DNA from: UBA7328 sp002471345
GTDB lineage: Bacteria > Bacteroidota > Bacteroidia > Chitinophagales > Saprospiraceae
Assembly (NCBI GenBank): GCA_964011275.1
Contig: CAXGOB010000044.1
Location: 1 to 42,718, forward strand
DNA length: 42,718 nt
Reading direction: 5' to 3'
Under the pieces are notes generated by a model. That model worked only from the letters and a program-made list of their open reading frames with translations. It searched no databases and was not told the DNA's origin. Made by a program: the position numbers and the translations under genes. Below, piece after piece: positions 17,783-26,464 of this stretch (positions are counted from its first letter, which is position 1; every line of letters begins with the position of its first letter).

Positions 17783-18154
17783 ATGAAAATAATCGAGACA
17801 GACAAAATTCCCAAACCTGCAGGACATTATTCCCCAATTATTGAGCATAAAGGTACTTTGTACATATCAGGTCAGTTACCTTTTATATTGGGAACGAGAG
17901 AAATGCCAAAGGGAATAAGAGCGCAGACTGAAGTTGTATTGAATAATATAGAAACTTTAGTCACTGAAGCCGGAAGTAGTAAAAATCAGATCATTCAGAT
18001 GCGTCTTTATATTCCAAATGTGGAGCTATGGGATGATGTTAATGCTGTGTACTCAGAGTTTTTTGGTGATCATAGGCCCGTACGGTGTGTTGTTCCTACA
18101 AGAGATCTTCACTATGGTGCATTGATAGAAATAGAAGCAACTGCATTTATATGA
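17783..18154 (+). CDS. ridA: RidA family reactive enamine/imine deaminase
   Basis: 123 aa. It hydrolyses the 2-aminoacrylate and 2-iminobutyrate released by PLP-dependent Ser/Thr dehydratases, protecting PLP enzymes. Family features: HYSPIIEHKGTLYISGQLP near the N terminus, the substrate-binding Arg in RPVRCVVPTRDL and the conserved Glu in GALIEIEATAF. It overlaps the downstream dehydratase start by four bases (ATGA, 18151-18154), so the detoxifying enzyme and the source enzyme are translationally coupled. It lies 37 bp after rimM. Confidence 0.92.
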   Translation: MKIIETDKIPKPAGHYSPIIEHKGTLYISGQLPFILGTREMPKGIRAQTEVVLNNIETLVTEAGSSKNQIIQMRLYIPNVELWDDVNAVYSEFFGDHRPVRCVVPTRDLHYGALIEIEATAFI

Positions 18155-19098
18155 GTACGAAATTGAGTAAAGAGGATATCCATCAAATTCAAGAAAGAAT
18201 AAATCCCTATGTGCATCATACACCAGTGATGTCCTCGAGGTTGATAAATGAATTGTCAGGAGGGGATCTATTCTTTAAATGTGAGAATTTTCAAAGGATG
18301 GGAGCCTTTAAAATGAGAGGAGCATCTAATGCTATTTTATCATTAAATGAAGAACAAAAGAGTAGAGGAGTAGTAGCACATAGCAGTGGAAACTTCGCTC
18401 AAGCTGTTGCTCTTTCAGCAAAAATGATGGGAGTGAAAGCCTATATAGTAATGCCGACTAATGCACCGAAGGTAAAGAAACAAGCTGTAGAATCGTATGG
18501 AGGTATCATTACTGAATGTGAACCTACTATGACTGCAAGGCAATCGACCACGGACAATATAGCTGAGAAAACTGGTGCAAGTCCTTTGCATCCCTCTAAT
18601 CAAGATGAGGTAATACTTGGGAATAGTACTATTGCCACTGAGTTTTTAAACGAAGTGCCTGATCTTGAAAGAATTATAGTGCCTGTGGGTGGCGGCGGAA
18701 TGATAGCAGGAGTATCTCTTGCGTGTGAAGCTTTATCACCGCTCTGTGAAGTGATCGGAGCCGAACCTGCAGAAGCAGATGATGCTAAGCGATCTTTAGA
18801 AAGGGGAGAAATCGTTCTAAATGAAAGTTCTTCTACCATTGCTGATGGATTGAGAACACACTTAGGTGATAGAAACTTTCCTATTATAAAAAGAGTAGTT
18901 AAAAGAATAATTACAGTAGAGGAAGATGAAATAATAGCAGCAATGAAGTTAGTATGGGAACGCATGAAATTGGTCATTGAACCTTCCGCTGGGGTCGGAG
19001 TAGCCGTAGCACTTAGAGAAAAAGAATTGGTAGCTCAAGGGAAAACAGGTGTAATAATTTGTGGTGGCAATGTGGATTTAGAGAATTTACCATGGTGA
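18151..19098 (+). CDS. PLP-dependent threonine/serine dehydratase (serine racemase-like fold)
   Basis: 315 aa from the ATG at 18151; an upstream in-frame start at 18085 would read back into ridA and is rejected. The fold-type II core has the Schiff-base Lys54 in GAFKMRGA, SSGNFAQA (residues 78-85, Phe where most relatives have His), the phosphate-binding PVGGGGMIAG loop, and CGGNVDLENLPW at the C terminus. There is no ACT regulatory domain, so it is the short catabolic or serine-racemase-like type rather than biosynthetic IlvA. It deaminates Thr and/or Ser to a 2-oxo acid plus ammonia, or may racemise Ser. Its overlap with ridA fits dehydratase activity. Which amino acid is used cannot be read from the sequence. 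Confidence 0.88.
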   Translation: MSTKLSKEDIHQIQERINPYVHHTPVMSSRLINELSGGDLFFKCENFQRMGAFKMRGASNAILSLNEEQKSRGVVAHSSGNFAQAVALSAKMMGVKAYIVMPTNAPKVKKQAVESYGGIITECEPTMTARQSTTDNIAEKTGASPLHPSNQDEVILGNSTIATEFLNEVPDLERIIVPVGGGGMIAGVSLACEALSPLCEVIGAEPAEADDAKRSLERGEIVLNESSSTIADGLRTHLGDRNFPIIKRVVKRIITVEEDEIIAAMKLVWERMKLVIEPSAGVGVAVALREKELVAQGKTGVIICGGNVDLENLPW

Positions 19099-19125
19099 TT
19101 TGAATTTGGAATAGGATATGATGTG

Positions 19126-19165
19126 GTAATTCCTTGATGTAATATTTTCATCAAAGAAGGAATAC
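19126..19165. other. Hairpin between convergent genes
   Basis: Arms with TTGATG/CATCAA and outer GTAATTCC/GGAATAC pairs flank a short AT loop. It lies 27 bp after the dehydratase stop and upstream of the end of the convergent transporter gene. There is no T-tract, so terminator function is uncertain. Confidence 0.35.
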
Positions 19166-19252
19166 TTATTCATGTATTGAATCATATTAAGAGAGCCCAA
19201 TCTGCATCGGAGCTTCCAACTTGAATTTGATTTGAGTAATTGGGTTTAACCT

Positions 19253-20539
19253 TTAAATCAACATCCCAGCAATACAACCAGTCATTAAAGTAGCAATTGT
19301 TCCTCCTATTAGCGCCTTAAATCCTAACTCACTCAATGTTTTTCTTTGCTTTTCTGCAATTGCACTTATTCCTCCTATCTGAATGCCTATAGATGCGAAA
19401 TTAGCAAACCCACAAAGAGCATATGCCGCTATCAATGTAGATCTCTCTGAGATTAATCCCTGAGCACTTAGATCTGCTAAAGATGCATATGCGACAAATT
19501 CATTTAGTATAGTTTTTTCTCCTAGTAGTCGACCTACTATCATCATTTCTTCATTGCTAATACCAATGACCCAAGCTATAGGAGAAAATAAAAGGCCCAA
19601 AATGTATTGAAGAGAAAAGTTTTGGAAAACACCATTGCTACTTTCTCTAACCCACTCATTAAGTCCTCCTATTTTACCAATTTCAAAAAAGACATAATTC
19701 GAGAGATAAATTAATGCCATAAAAGCAAGTAACATTGCTCCTACATTTACTGCAAGCTTTACGCCGTCGGTTGTCCCACGAGCCAAAGAATCCAAAAAGT
19801 TATCACCCGCCACATCAGTGGATAAGGAGAGATCCTTGTCTAATTCAGTATCTTTTCTTTCAGGTACAAGGATTTTAGCAGTTAGAATAGCAGCAGGAGC
19901 AGATATGATAGAAGCCACCAAAAGATGTAATCCAAACTCTCTTACAGCTCCAGGGTCGCCTCCACCCAGTATACTCACATATACCCCAAAAACACTTCCC
20001 GCTATGGTTGCCATTCCACCAGTCATCAGTGACATGATTTCAGATCGAGACATGCTATTTAGATAGGGTTTGACTACTAGAGGAGCTTCAGTTTGGCCAA
20101 TGAATACATTGGCAGCCATAGCTAGACTTTCCTTCCCAGTAAGATTCATTGTCTTATTCAGCATCCAAGCAAAGCCATAAACTATTTTTTGAAGAACGCC
20201 AAGGTAATAAAGCATTGAAGTTAAAGCTGAGAAAAACACTACTATAGGTAAAGCCGAAAAAGCAAATCCATATGGACCTCCTGGCTTTGCCAAATCTCCA
20301 AAAAGGAAAACTGAAGATTCTTCGCTACTCTTTATGATGAGCATGAAAAAATTCACAATCTGTTCAAAAACCCACTTTATTGCTGGAATTTTAATCAGTA
20401 AAACTCCCATTACAATTTGGAGAAGTAGTGCTATAATTACAAGCCTCCAATTAATATTTTTCTTGTTTCCGCTAAAGAAATAACATATTCCGATTAGTAT
20501 TGTGATTCCTAAAAATCCACGTGCTATATTCATGACCAT
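19253..20539 (-). CDS. Concentrative nucleoside transporter (CNT/NupC family)
   Basis: 428 aa inner-membrane protein with about 8-10 hydrophobic segments. CNT signatures: the GYGFAF-like N-terminal region (GGPYGFAFSALPIVVFFSAL), the nucleoside- and Na+-binding loop GQTEAPLVVKPYL, MTGGMATIAGSV, and the C-terminal ALCGFANFASIGIQIGGI. It imports nucleosides with Na+ or H+. It is divergent from a uridine kinase gene across only 43 bp, a sensible uptake-plus-phosphorylation pair. ATG at 20539; an alternative ATG lies two codons in, at 20533. Confidence 0.92.
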   Translation of the reverse strand: MVMNIARGFLGITILIGICYFFSGNKKNINWRLVIIALLLQIVMGVLLIKIPAIKWVFEQIVNFFMLIIKSSEESSVFLFGDLAKPGGPYGFAFSALPIVVFFSALTSMLYYLGVLQKIVYGFAWMLNKTMNLTGKESLAMAANVFIGQTEAPLVVKPYLNSMSRSEIMSLMTGGMATIAGSVFGVYVSILGGGDPGAVREFGLHLLVASIISAPAAILTAKILVPERKDTELDKDLSLSTDVAGDNFLDSLARGTTDGVKLAVNVGAMLLAFMALIYLSNYVFFEIGKIGGLNEWVRESSNGVFQNFSLQYILGLLFSPIAWVIGISNEEMMIVGRLLGEKTILNEFVAYASLADLSAQGLISERSTLIAAYALCGFANFASIGIQIGGISAIAEKQRKTLSELGFKALIGGTIATLMTGCIAGMLI

Positions 20540-20582
20540 GCGGAAAAATAATCATACTCTTTAAATATCTAGCAATACCTCA

Positions 20583-21188
20583 ATGCAAATTATAGGAATA
20601 TCAGGAAGAAGTGGATCTGGAAAAACTTCTTTAATCAGAGAAATAAGGAATAATTTCTCAATTAGCGATGTATGTATTTTGTCTCTGGATAATTATTATC
20701 GCAATCGCGAAGATCAAGAAAAGGATGAATTAGGATACTACAATTTTGATCTCATTACTTCATTTGAATGGGACAGAGTGGTAGCTGATATTAAGCAGCT
20801 AATGTCTGGACTTGTTTTACGGCAAAAACAATATGTTTTTAATAATGAGGAGCAGGCTGCAATTCTTACTTATCATCCTGCTCAAGTATTGATAATAGAA
20901 GGGATATTTGTTTTAGCAGAGCCGCGGATATGGGACTTGTTAGACTATTCTATCATCATTGACGCTGATATCAATATCTGTAGAAGTAGGCGCCTTGCAA
21001 GGGATGTGAAAGAAAGGAATTATGATAGAAAAGAGATCCTTCACCGCTTTGATAACCATGTTTTGCCTTCCTTCCAATCTCTTATTGAACCATTGAAATC
21101 AAAAGTAGACGAAGTATTGATAAATGAAGGAAAACTAGATAAAGTAAGAAAAATACTTATTGAACGAGTGATGACTTTTCTAACTTAA
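20583..21188 (+). CDS. udk: Uridine kinase
   Basis: 201 aa. It phosphorylates uridine/cytidine to UMP/CMP in pyrimidine salvage. The Walker A loop GRSGSGKTS occupies residues 8-16, followed by LSLDNYYRN, the typical Asp/Tyr nucleoside-binding segment, and by the Walker B-like LIIEGIFVL, then RRLARDVKERNYDR (lid) and a PSFQSLIEPLKSKVDEVL region. Length matches the family. It shares a short divergent promoter region with the nucleoside transporter, and its last bases overlap the end of the convergent small gene by 4 bp. Confidence 0.88.
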   Translation: MQIIGISGRSGSGKTSLIREIRNNFSISDVCILSLDNYYRNREDQEKDELGYYNFDLITSFEWDRVVADIKQLMSGLVLRQKQYVFNNEEQAAILTYHPAQVLIIEGIFVLAEPRIWDLLDYSIIIDADINICRSRRLARDVKERNYDRKEILHRFDNHVLPSFQSLIEPLKSKVDEVLINEGKLDKVRKILIERVMTFLT

Positions 21189-21463
21189 ATTATTTCTGGA
21201 AACTCCTCATCCTCCAAACTTTGAACGGCCTCTAATCTCTCATTGCGATTGTCCTGCATGAATTGGAAAGTGCCCTTTATTTTTTGAATAAAGCTTTTGT
21301 CTATTAAAGCTAGTACGTGATCAAGATCCTCTATTCTTTCTCTACTGTCAAATTTGAATACTTGTTCCATGCGATTCCACTCGAGTTTCATAGTGAATTT
21401 CTGCTCCATTTTGAAAATGGATATATGAATATCTTCTAAAGTCAATTCTTTAATTATTCTCAT
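21185..21463 (-). CDS. Hypothetical small protein downstream of the DUF2520 gene
   Basis: 92 aa, charged, no signal peptide and no membrane segment. It starts MRIIKELTLEDIHISIF and contains KLEWNRMEQVFKFDSRERIEDLDHVLALID; it ends in an acidic tail (EDEEFPEII). It overlaps the upstream DUF2520 gene by 14 bp and so is probably translated in the same operon. No known family recognised; the composition is that of a genuine soluble protein. Confidence 0.65.
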   Translation of the reverse strand: MRIIKELTLEDIHISIFKMEQKFTMKLEWNRMEQVFKFDSRERIEDLDHVLALIDKSFIQKIKGTFQFMQDNRNERLEAVQSLEDEEFPEII

Positions 21464-22229
21464 GATATGTTTTGATTATTGATTTTGATATTGTTCTATA
21501 TATTTTTTTTAAGTCTTTATCTTCTATAAGATCCATTTGGTCATTAATGGTGTGTAAATCCATTCGCCGTGCTGGACCCGTTTGAATGTCTTTTGGGGAG
21601 TCAGTTTCAATCTTTTGAATGGATTGTATAATCAAGGGTTTTAACAGATTAAAATCTATTCCATGTTCTTGACAGTATGATTCTGATATGGCAAGTAAAT
21701 GATTTGTAAAATTATTGGCTATCACAGCCGCTACGTGAGCGTGTTTCTTTTGGCTGGATGGCATATACGCAACATTGTCGCTAATGTCTATGCAGATTTT
21801 CTCTATTTCTTTCTTGAACGTATCATTGCGAGCATCGATGCAAAGAGGAACATTTTCTAATCCAGATATTTGACCGAATATAATAGATTGTAGTGGCCAG
21901 ATAACTCCTACTTGTTGTAATTCCGAAGGGAACACATCTAAAGATAGTGCTCCTGATGTATGAATTAAAGGTAAACTATGACCATGAATCCTATATACTT
22001 CTTCAGCTATTCTTCCGACATGATCATCAGTAATGGCTATAATTGTAATGTCTGTTTTGGGTAAGGATCTGATGTCATTTGTAGCCATACTGCCACATAA
22101 CATTGCTAAGGCGTTTGCCTTTTCTAAAGTTCTATTATAGATGCATCTGATGTTATATCCCTCATCATTAAGTTTAGATCCGAAAAAGTGAGCTACATTT
22201 CCGGCACCAATGATATTTACAGATTTCAA
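21450..22229 (-). CDS. Rossmann-fold protein with DUF2520 C-terminal domain
   Basis: 259 aa. The N-terminal dinucleotide-binding motif GAGNVAHFFGSKL (residues ~7-19), followed by NRTLEKA and TDITIIAITDDHV, is that of the pyrroline-carboxylate reductase / 6-phosphogluconate-dehydrogenase-like superfamily. LIHTSGALSLDVF, GVIWPLQSIIFG and the helical C-terminal half (HVAAVIANNFTNHLLAIS, GPARRMDLHTI) match the DUF2520 proteins of Bacteroidota. The reaction is unknown; NAD(P)-dependent oxidoreduction is inferred. Its start overlaps the end of the ccmF gene by 4 bp (ATGA), indicating translational coupling. Confidence 0.82.
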   Translation of the reverse strand: MKSVNIIGAGNVAHFFGSKLNDEGYNIRCIYNRTLEKANALAMLCGSMATNDIRSLPKTDITIIAITDDHVGRIAEEVYRIHGHSLPLIHTSGALSLDVFPSELQQVGVIWPLQSIIFGQISGLENVPLCIDARNDTFKKEIEKICIDISDNVAYMPSSQKKHAHVAAVIANNFTNHLLAISESYCQEHGIDFNLLKPLIIQSIQKIETDSPKDIQTGPARRMDLHTINDQMDLIEDKDLKKIYRTISKSIIKTYHENN

Positions 22230-25021
22230 AAGTCCAGTTTCTTCTGCTTAAACAGGCTTGCTAAAAATCCAAATAGCATCATAAGACATCCTCCCCAAAC
22301 TAAATTAATACCTGGAAATACTTGAGCTTCAAGTACTAAGATGTCAGATCTTGGTACACCTTCAGCAATGACTATTGGGTATTCCACAACAGTACTATTG
22401 CCTTCAGCTAGTGCAAATGTCATGTCTCCTGAATTAGGATCAATGCTGCTGAATCTTGCATGGATGCCAATGTTAGTACCGAAATCTTTAATACTAAATT
22501 GTTGTGAATCTCTAATTATAAAAATCGGAGTTATATCACTTTCTATTTCACCTTTTCTTATGCTGAGGTTACCTCCAAGCGCGATATCACCTTCTTGTTT
22601 GTTATAATTGGCATGTTCTGGTGATCTATCAAAACCATTAAGAGTGATAGAGTAGTCTTTCCAAGTGATCACTTCTCCCTCTTTCATAACAATTGACTCA
22701 TATTCCAAATTCGCCTCATCTTGGAAAACATCGGAAAACAGTTGATCATCTACCTTAATCTTGATACCTAGATCATCAATTGATTTAGGGAATTGATATA
22801 CTAGTGCATTTTTTAGCCCTAGAGCAGGTTCTGTTCTATAAATTTCATTTTGGGCGCTTTCTTTTGCTAAAAACTCTAAGCGAAGTCCAATCCCCATATC
22901 ATACTTAACACTGTCATTTTCAGACAGGATTGGTTGGTAATTTACTCCCTTTAAGGTGATAGTAAAATCTTTATGTTCAAATGGTTCATCTATTTTTAAG
23001 CTGTAAGGAACATAATTAAGTGAGTCTTCTAATTGATGAGCAACCTCTATATCTAGTAGATGTGCTGGATAACCTGAGACTTGTGTAAAGATGTCTTTAT
23101 GCAAATACCTTTTGGTACTAGGGTTCCAAGTTTCTATTTTCTTGAAGTCATTAGAATATAGCGCATTAGGTCTGACTTTAAAAGAGTCTATTATATTATT
23201 ATTCTCATCTTTTTTAGCAAATGAAATATCAAATTTTCTAAGATTGCCTTCTAAAGTGTCACTCTCATAGGTCACCCAATAATCGTTAAGAAAAAATTTA
23301 CGCTCCTTGATTAAGGTGACGACTTTGTCCAATTTACTATCTGCCGTTATTCCTTGCTGAGCAAAAGGATTAGTACTAATATGTTTTTTATTTAGACCAC
23401 TGATGAGTATCCCCAATATCAAGATGCCAAAACCAAAATGGGATAGGAAAGAAGCTAATCGAGCCTGATTGTTTTTCCCAAACAAGAAGACATGAAATAG
23501 ATTTGTGATTACAGCAATGAAGCCTGAGAATAAGAGAACTCCATGGCTCCAATTAGTAGTTTCAAGATTAGGTAAAACGGCAAAAGTAGCTAAAGCACTG
23601 AGTCCTAAAATCATTCCTGCACTTTTCAGAAATTTGGTTTTGTAGGAAACCCAATTAAATTCTTTAAACCTGAGTAACAAGGACAAGCTGCTCAAAATAC
23701 CAATAAATACACCTATCCACAATTGATACTTATTGTGGTGGTCCATCTGATCAGTTATTACTTGCCCGATATAATCAGAATCGAATAGAAGCATGATCTT
23801 ATTAAAAACTGGAAGTGACGTGGAAACCGTCATCAGTACACCAGAAAACAAGAGAACCATCGCCCCTATAAACATCCAAAATTCTCTTGAATATATAGCT
23901 TCTTCTTTTTCTACTTTGGGTATGCTATTTCTATTTTTTATATATAGATATATGGGTATCGCCGTGAATGTGAGCATGAAAAGGATCAACTGGTTTTCTA
24001 GACCCATCTCTGTAAATGAATGAACAGAGGTATCTCCAAGTACTCCACTTCTTGTCAAAAATGTAGAATACAATACAAAAATAAATGCCAAGCCATAGTA
24101 GATATATGTAGACCCTATGGACCTCCCAGTACTGCGGGCAATGAGATGTGTATGTATGCCTGCTATTCCAATGAGCCACGGGACTAATGATGAATTTTCT
24201 ACAGGGTCCCATGCCCAATAACCACCAAAAGAAAGGGCTTCATAAGCCCATGCTGCTCCCATCAGTATTCCTAGACCATATATGAATCCAGAAAAAGTAG
24301 CCCATTTAAAAGCTGGTCTAAGCCAATCATTGTGGAGTTTAGACGAAAGTCCAGCTATTGCAAAACAAAAAGGAATAGTCACTGAAGCAAAACCCAAAAA
24401 CAAAACAGGAGGATGTATTACCATCCAGTAGTTTTGGAGAAGAGGATTCAGCCCAGTCCCTGTGATAATGGATAAGTAATCAGCATTATTGAAAATAGGC
24501 GCATCCATGATGTCCCTGATCAAAGCAAATGGATTACTCCCAATTTTTTGATTATCCGTAAAGGGAATATATATTCCCAATAACATAGTCATCAAAAAGG
24601 TCTGTACACCTGATAAAGTGGCTAAAACATATGGCTCCCATTTATGTGCAGTACGTATTAAAATAAATCCTAATATGACATGCCAAAACATCCATAAGAT
24701 AAAACTCCCTTCCTGCCCTTGCCAAAACGATGAAAAGAGATAATAGATAGGTAAATCATCACTCACCTGACGCTGTACATAGGTGTATTCATACATCCTA
24801 TGATACATAGCATAAAGCATGGTTGTTATAATGCTGAAGAGTCCAAATGCGTGAATTATAAATCCCCACCTACCCATAGACAACCAGCCTTTGTTTCCGG
24901 GTTTTTGAGCCTTATAAAAAGAAAAAGCAGCAAAAAGTGCTGCTACAAAAGATAATAAAATGGCGAAATGGCCGATCTGGCCTACCCAAAGATGTTCGCC
25001 TATGTATTCTATTTTTGGCAT
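22226..25021 (-). CDS. ccmF: Cytochrome c maturation haem lyase CcmF
   Basis: 931 aa multi-span inner-membrane protein, longer than the ~650 aa of enterobacterial CcmF because of a large C-terminal extracytoplasmic domain (about residues 555-905) before a last membrane helix, as seen in Bacteroidota. The haem-handling WWD motif reads GGYWAWDPVENSSLVPWL near residue 267. Haem-ligand His residues lie in MVIHPPVLFLG and in GVLGDTSVHSF. CcmF attaches haem delivered by CcmE to apocytochrome c in the periplasm. It is preceded by ccmE at 21 bp and followed by DUF2520 with overlap. ccmA, B, C, G and H are not in this window. Confidence 0.93.
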   Translation of the reverse strand: MPKIEYIGEHLWVGQIGHFAILLSFVAALFAAFSFYKAQKPGNKGWLSMGRWGFIIHAFGLFSIITTMLYAMYHRMYEYTYVQRQVSDDLPIYYLFSSFWQGQEGSFILWMFWHVILGFILIRTAHKWEPYVLATLSGVQTFLMTMLLGIYIPFTDNQKIGSNPFALIRDIMDAPIFNNADYLSIITGTGLNPLLQNYWMVIHPPVLFLGFASVTIPFCFAIAGLSSKLHNDWLRPAFKWATFSGFIYGLGILMGAAWAYEALSFGGYWAWDPVENSSLVPWLIGIAGIHTHLIARSTGRSIGSTYIYYGLAFIFVLYSTFLTRSGVLGDTSVHSFTEMGLENQLILFMLTFTAIPIYLYIKNRNSIPKVEKEEAIYSREFWMFIGAMVLLFSGVLMTVSTSLPVFNKIMLLFDSDYIGQVITDQMDHHNKYQLWIGVFIGILSSLSLLLRFKEFNWVSYKTKFLKSAGMILGLSALATFAVLPNLETTNWSHGVLLFSGFIAVITNLFHVFLFGKNNQARLASFLSHFGFGILILGILISGLNKKHISTNPFAQQGITADSKLDKVVTLIKERKFFLNDYWVTYESDTLEGNLRKFDISFAKKDENNNIIDSFKVRPNALYSNDFKKIETWNPSTKRYLHKDIFTQVSGYPAHLLDIEVAHQLEDSLNYVPYSLKIDEPFEHKDFTITLKGVNYQPILSENDSVKYDMGIGLRLEFLAKESAQNEIYRTEPALGLKNALVYQFPKSIDDLGIKIKVDDQLFSDVFQDEANLEYESIVMKEGEVITWKDYSITLNGFDRSPEHANYNKQEGDIALGGNLSIRKGEIESDITPIFIIRDSQQFSIKDFGTNIGIHARFSSIDPNSGDMTFALAEGNSTVVEYPIVIAEGVPRSDILVLEAQVFPGINLVWGGCLMMLFGFLASLFKQKKLDF

Positions 25022-25042
25022 GTAGTGGTGATACTTTTAAGA

Positions 25043-25435
25043 CTAGCTATCTTTCTTAAGAGCCAGCTCTTCGTCTTTATATTTAGAAGGGCATTTGAGT
25101 AGAATCTCATCTGCTACAAATCCTTCAACTTCCATTTTTCCAGAAACTACTATTGATTCTGACATTTCAAAATCCCTTGGTTTAGGTTCATTGAGTATAA
25201 CTTTATTACTTATTCCATTTGCATCTAACATGTTGAATGTAAAATAATTAGGTGCGTTTTCTGGATCATAACTAACGTCTTTAGTTACATCTAGGTTACC
25301 GACTATTTTTACTCTTTGTTGTGATCTTTCGGCTATTTCAAAAGTAGCGTAAGAACTTATGTCCTTGGTTGACATAACTAAAAGAGCGATGGCTACAAGG
25401 ATTGCTATTGAGGCAACGATATGTAATTTATTCAT
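25043..25435 (-). CDS. ccmE: Cytochrome c maturation haem chaperone CcmE, CxxxY variant
   Basis: 130 aa. An N-terminal membrane anchor (IVASIAILVAIALLVMS) is followed by an OB-fold domain (RVKIVGNLDVTKDVSY, YFTFNMLDANG, VVSGKMEVEGFVADEILLKCPSKY). In most bacteria the covalent haem-binding site is HxxxY; here it is C115-P-S-K-Y119 (codons within 25079-25093). The CxxxY form is known from Desulfovibrio and archaea. CcmE carries haem from CcmABCD to CcmF. It lies 21 bp upstream of ccmF. A TAACTTTG promoter box lies 27 bp upstream of the start. Confidence 0.88.
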   Translation of the reverse strand: MNKLHIVASIAILVAIALLVMSTKDISSYATFEIAERSQQRVKIVGNLDVTKDVSYDPENAPNYFTFNMLDANGISNKVILNEPKPRDFEMSESIVVSGKMEVEGFVADEILLKCPSKYKDEELALKKDS

Positions 25436-26032
25436 CGAAAAAATATTCTAATTTTACAAGACAAAGTTATTCTATTTCTATAAAGGTATTGAATGTAAAT
25501 AAGTTGTTTATATCAGGTATAAATTAGGCACAATTAATAAAAAAATATCTAAATATCTGAAAAGGTGATTTTAAGCTGCTAAAGTGAATTTGCCAATTGA
25601 TATTTCTATAGTTAGACGGTCCTCATGCTTCTCTAGTTTCTCATATCTCAGCCTCTAGTATTCAGATTGCACTATTGTTAAAGCTAGTTTTCCACTAATA
25701 GCATAAACATAGCCAAGATGGTATTAAGATTTGGCTTTGCTTTCTCTTATTTTTTTTCTGGAGAAACATCAAGAACTTGTATGTCAAAAACCTGAGTAAG
25801 GCTGATTGCTGGATCTATCAAATTAGAGGAGATTAAAGAAATAGCAATTTGATCTTTGAGAAATACACACTACTTTTTGTGAAGATATTTGCTCATGAGT
25901 TAGATTTATCCATACAATAGTATGGCCTTGACAGTAGAAAAAAGTGAGTTGCATTATTGACCATAAATTTTGTAAAAATTGAATAATTTCGAATCGGTGT
26001 AATTTGAAAACATCGAATGTAAAAATTGAAAT
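25436..26032. other. Long intergenic region upstream of ccmE
   Basis: 597 bp without a convincing gene. It holds the ccmE promoter box. On the minus strand an open segment at 25747-25892 (48 codons, no start, ends in TAA) reads like protein (LKDQIAISLISSNLIDPAIS) and may be a gene remnant or chance. No RNA gene recognised. Confidence 0.5.
25462..25469 (-). promoter_or_regulatory. Candidate -7 box (TAACTTTG) for ccmE-ccmF
   Basis: On the minus strand TAACTTTG matches TAnnTTTG and lies 26 bp before the ccmE ATG. No -33 TTG is evident at the expected distance. Confidence 0.45.
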
Positions 26033-26416
26033 ATGGATTCACCAAAAAAAATTCCAGGTCATCAGACCGTCATTCCCTATATCAGAATTGAAAACCCAAT
26101 TGGGTTTATAAAATGGGCATCGGATGTCTTTGGAGCGAAAGAGAATGAAGTTGTTAAGTCAGACGACGGTACAGTCAGACATGCTCAAATACTGATAGGT
26201 GATGCTATCATTATGATGAGCAAAGCTAGAGCAGAATGGCCCGTGGATAATGCTACATTTTACATTTATGTGAAGAGTGCGGAAGAATCATATGCAAAGG
26301 CTATTACCCATGGGGCTGATAGTGTCTTTGAACCCTATGAAGAGGATTATGGTGCTAAATCTGCCGGACTTGTAGATCCTTTTGGTAATCATTGGTGGCT
26401 CGCAGAATTGCTTTGA
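26033..26416 (+). CDS. VOC family protein (PhnB/glyoxalase-like)
   Basis: 127 aa, one paired beta-alpha-beta module typical of the vicinal-oxygen-chelate superfamily. It starts GHQTVIPYIRIENPIGFIKW and carries VRHAQILIGDAIIMMS, FYIYVKSAEESYAKAITHGA and the C-terminal GLVDPFGNHWWLAEL, as in PhnB-like / bleomycin-resistance-like proteins. The substrate cannot be assigned. Cytoplasmic. It stands alone on the plus strand with a long AT-rich upstream region. Confidence 0.8.
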   Translation: MDSPKKIPGHQTVIPYIRIENPIGFIKWASDVFGAKENEVVKSDDGTVRHAQILIGDAIIMMSKARAEWPVDNATFYIYVKSAEESYAKAITHGADSVFEPYEEDYGAKSAGLVDPFGNHWWLAELL

Positions 26417-26464
26417 TATGTTGATAATAATTAAATCACTTTATGGTACAAAACGTGAATTTCT

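Noticed and set aside
18085..18150. 22-codon N-terminal extension of the dehydratase
   Set aside because: It reads out of frame through ridA; the ATG at 18151 gives the normal N terminus and the ATGA overlap.
22341..22607. 88-aa plus-strand ORF inside ccmF
   Set aside because: Shadow of the minus-strand ccmF reading frame.
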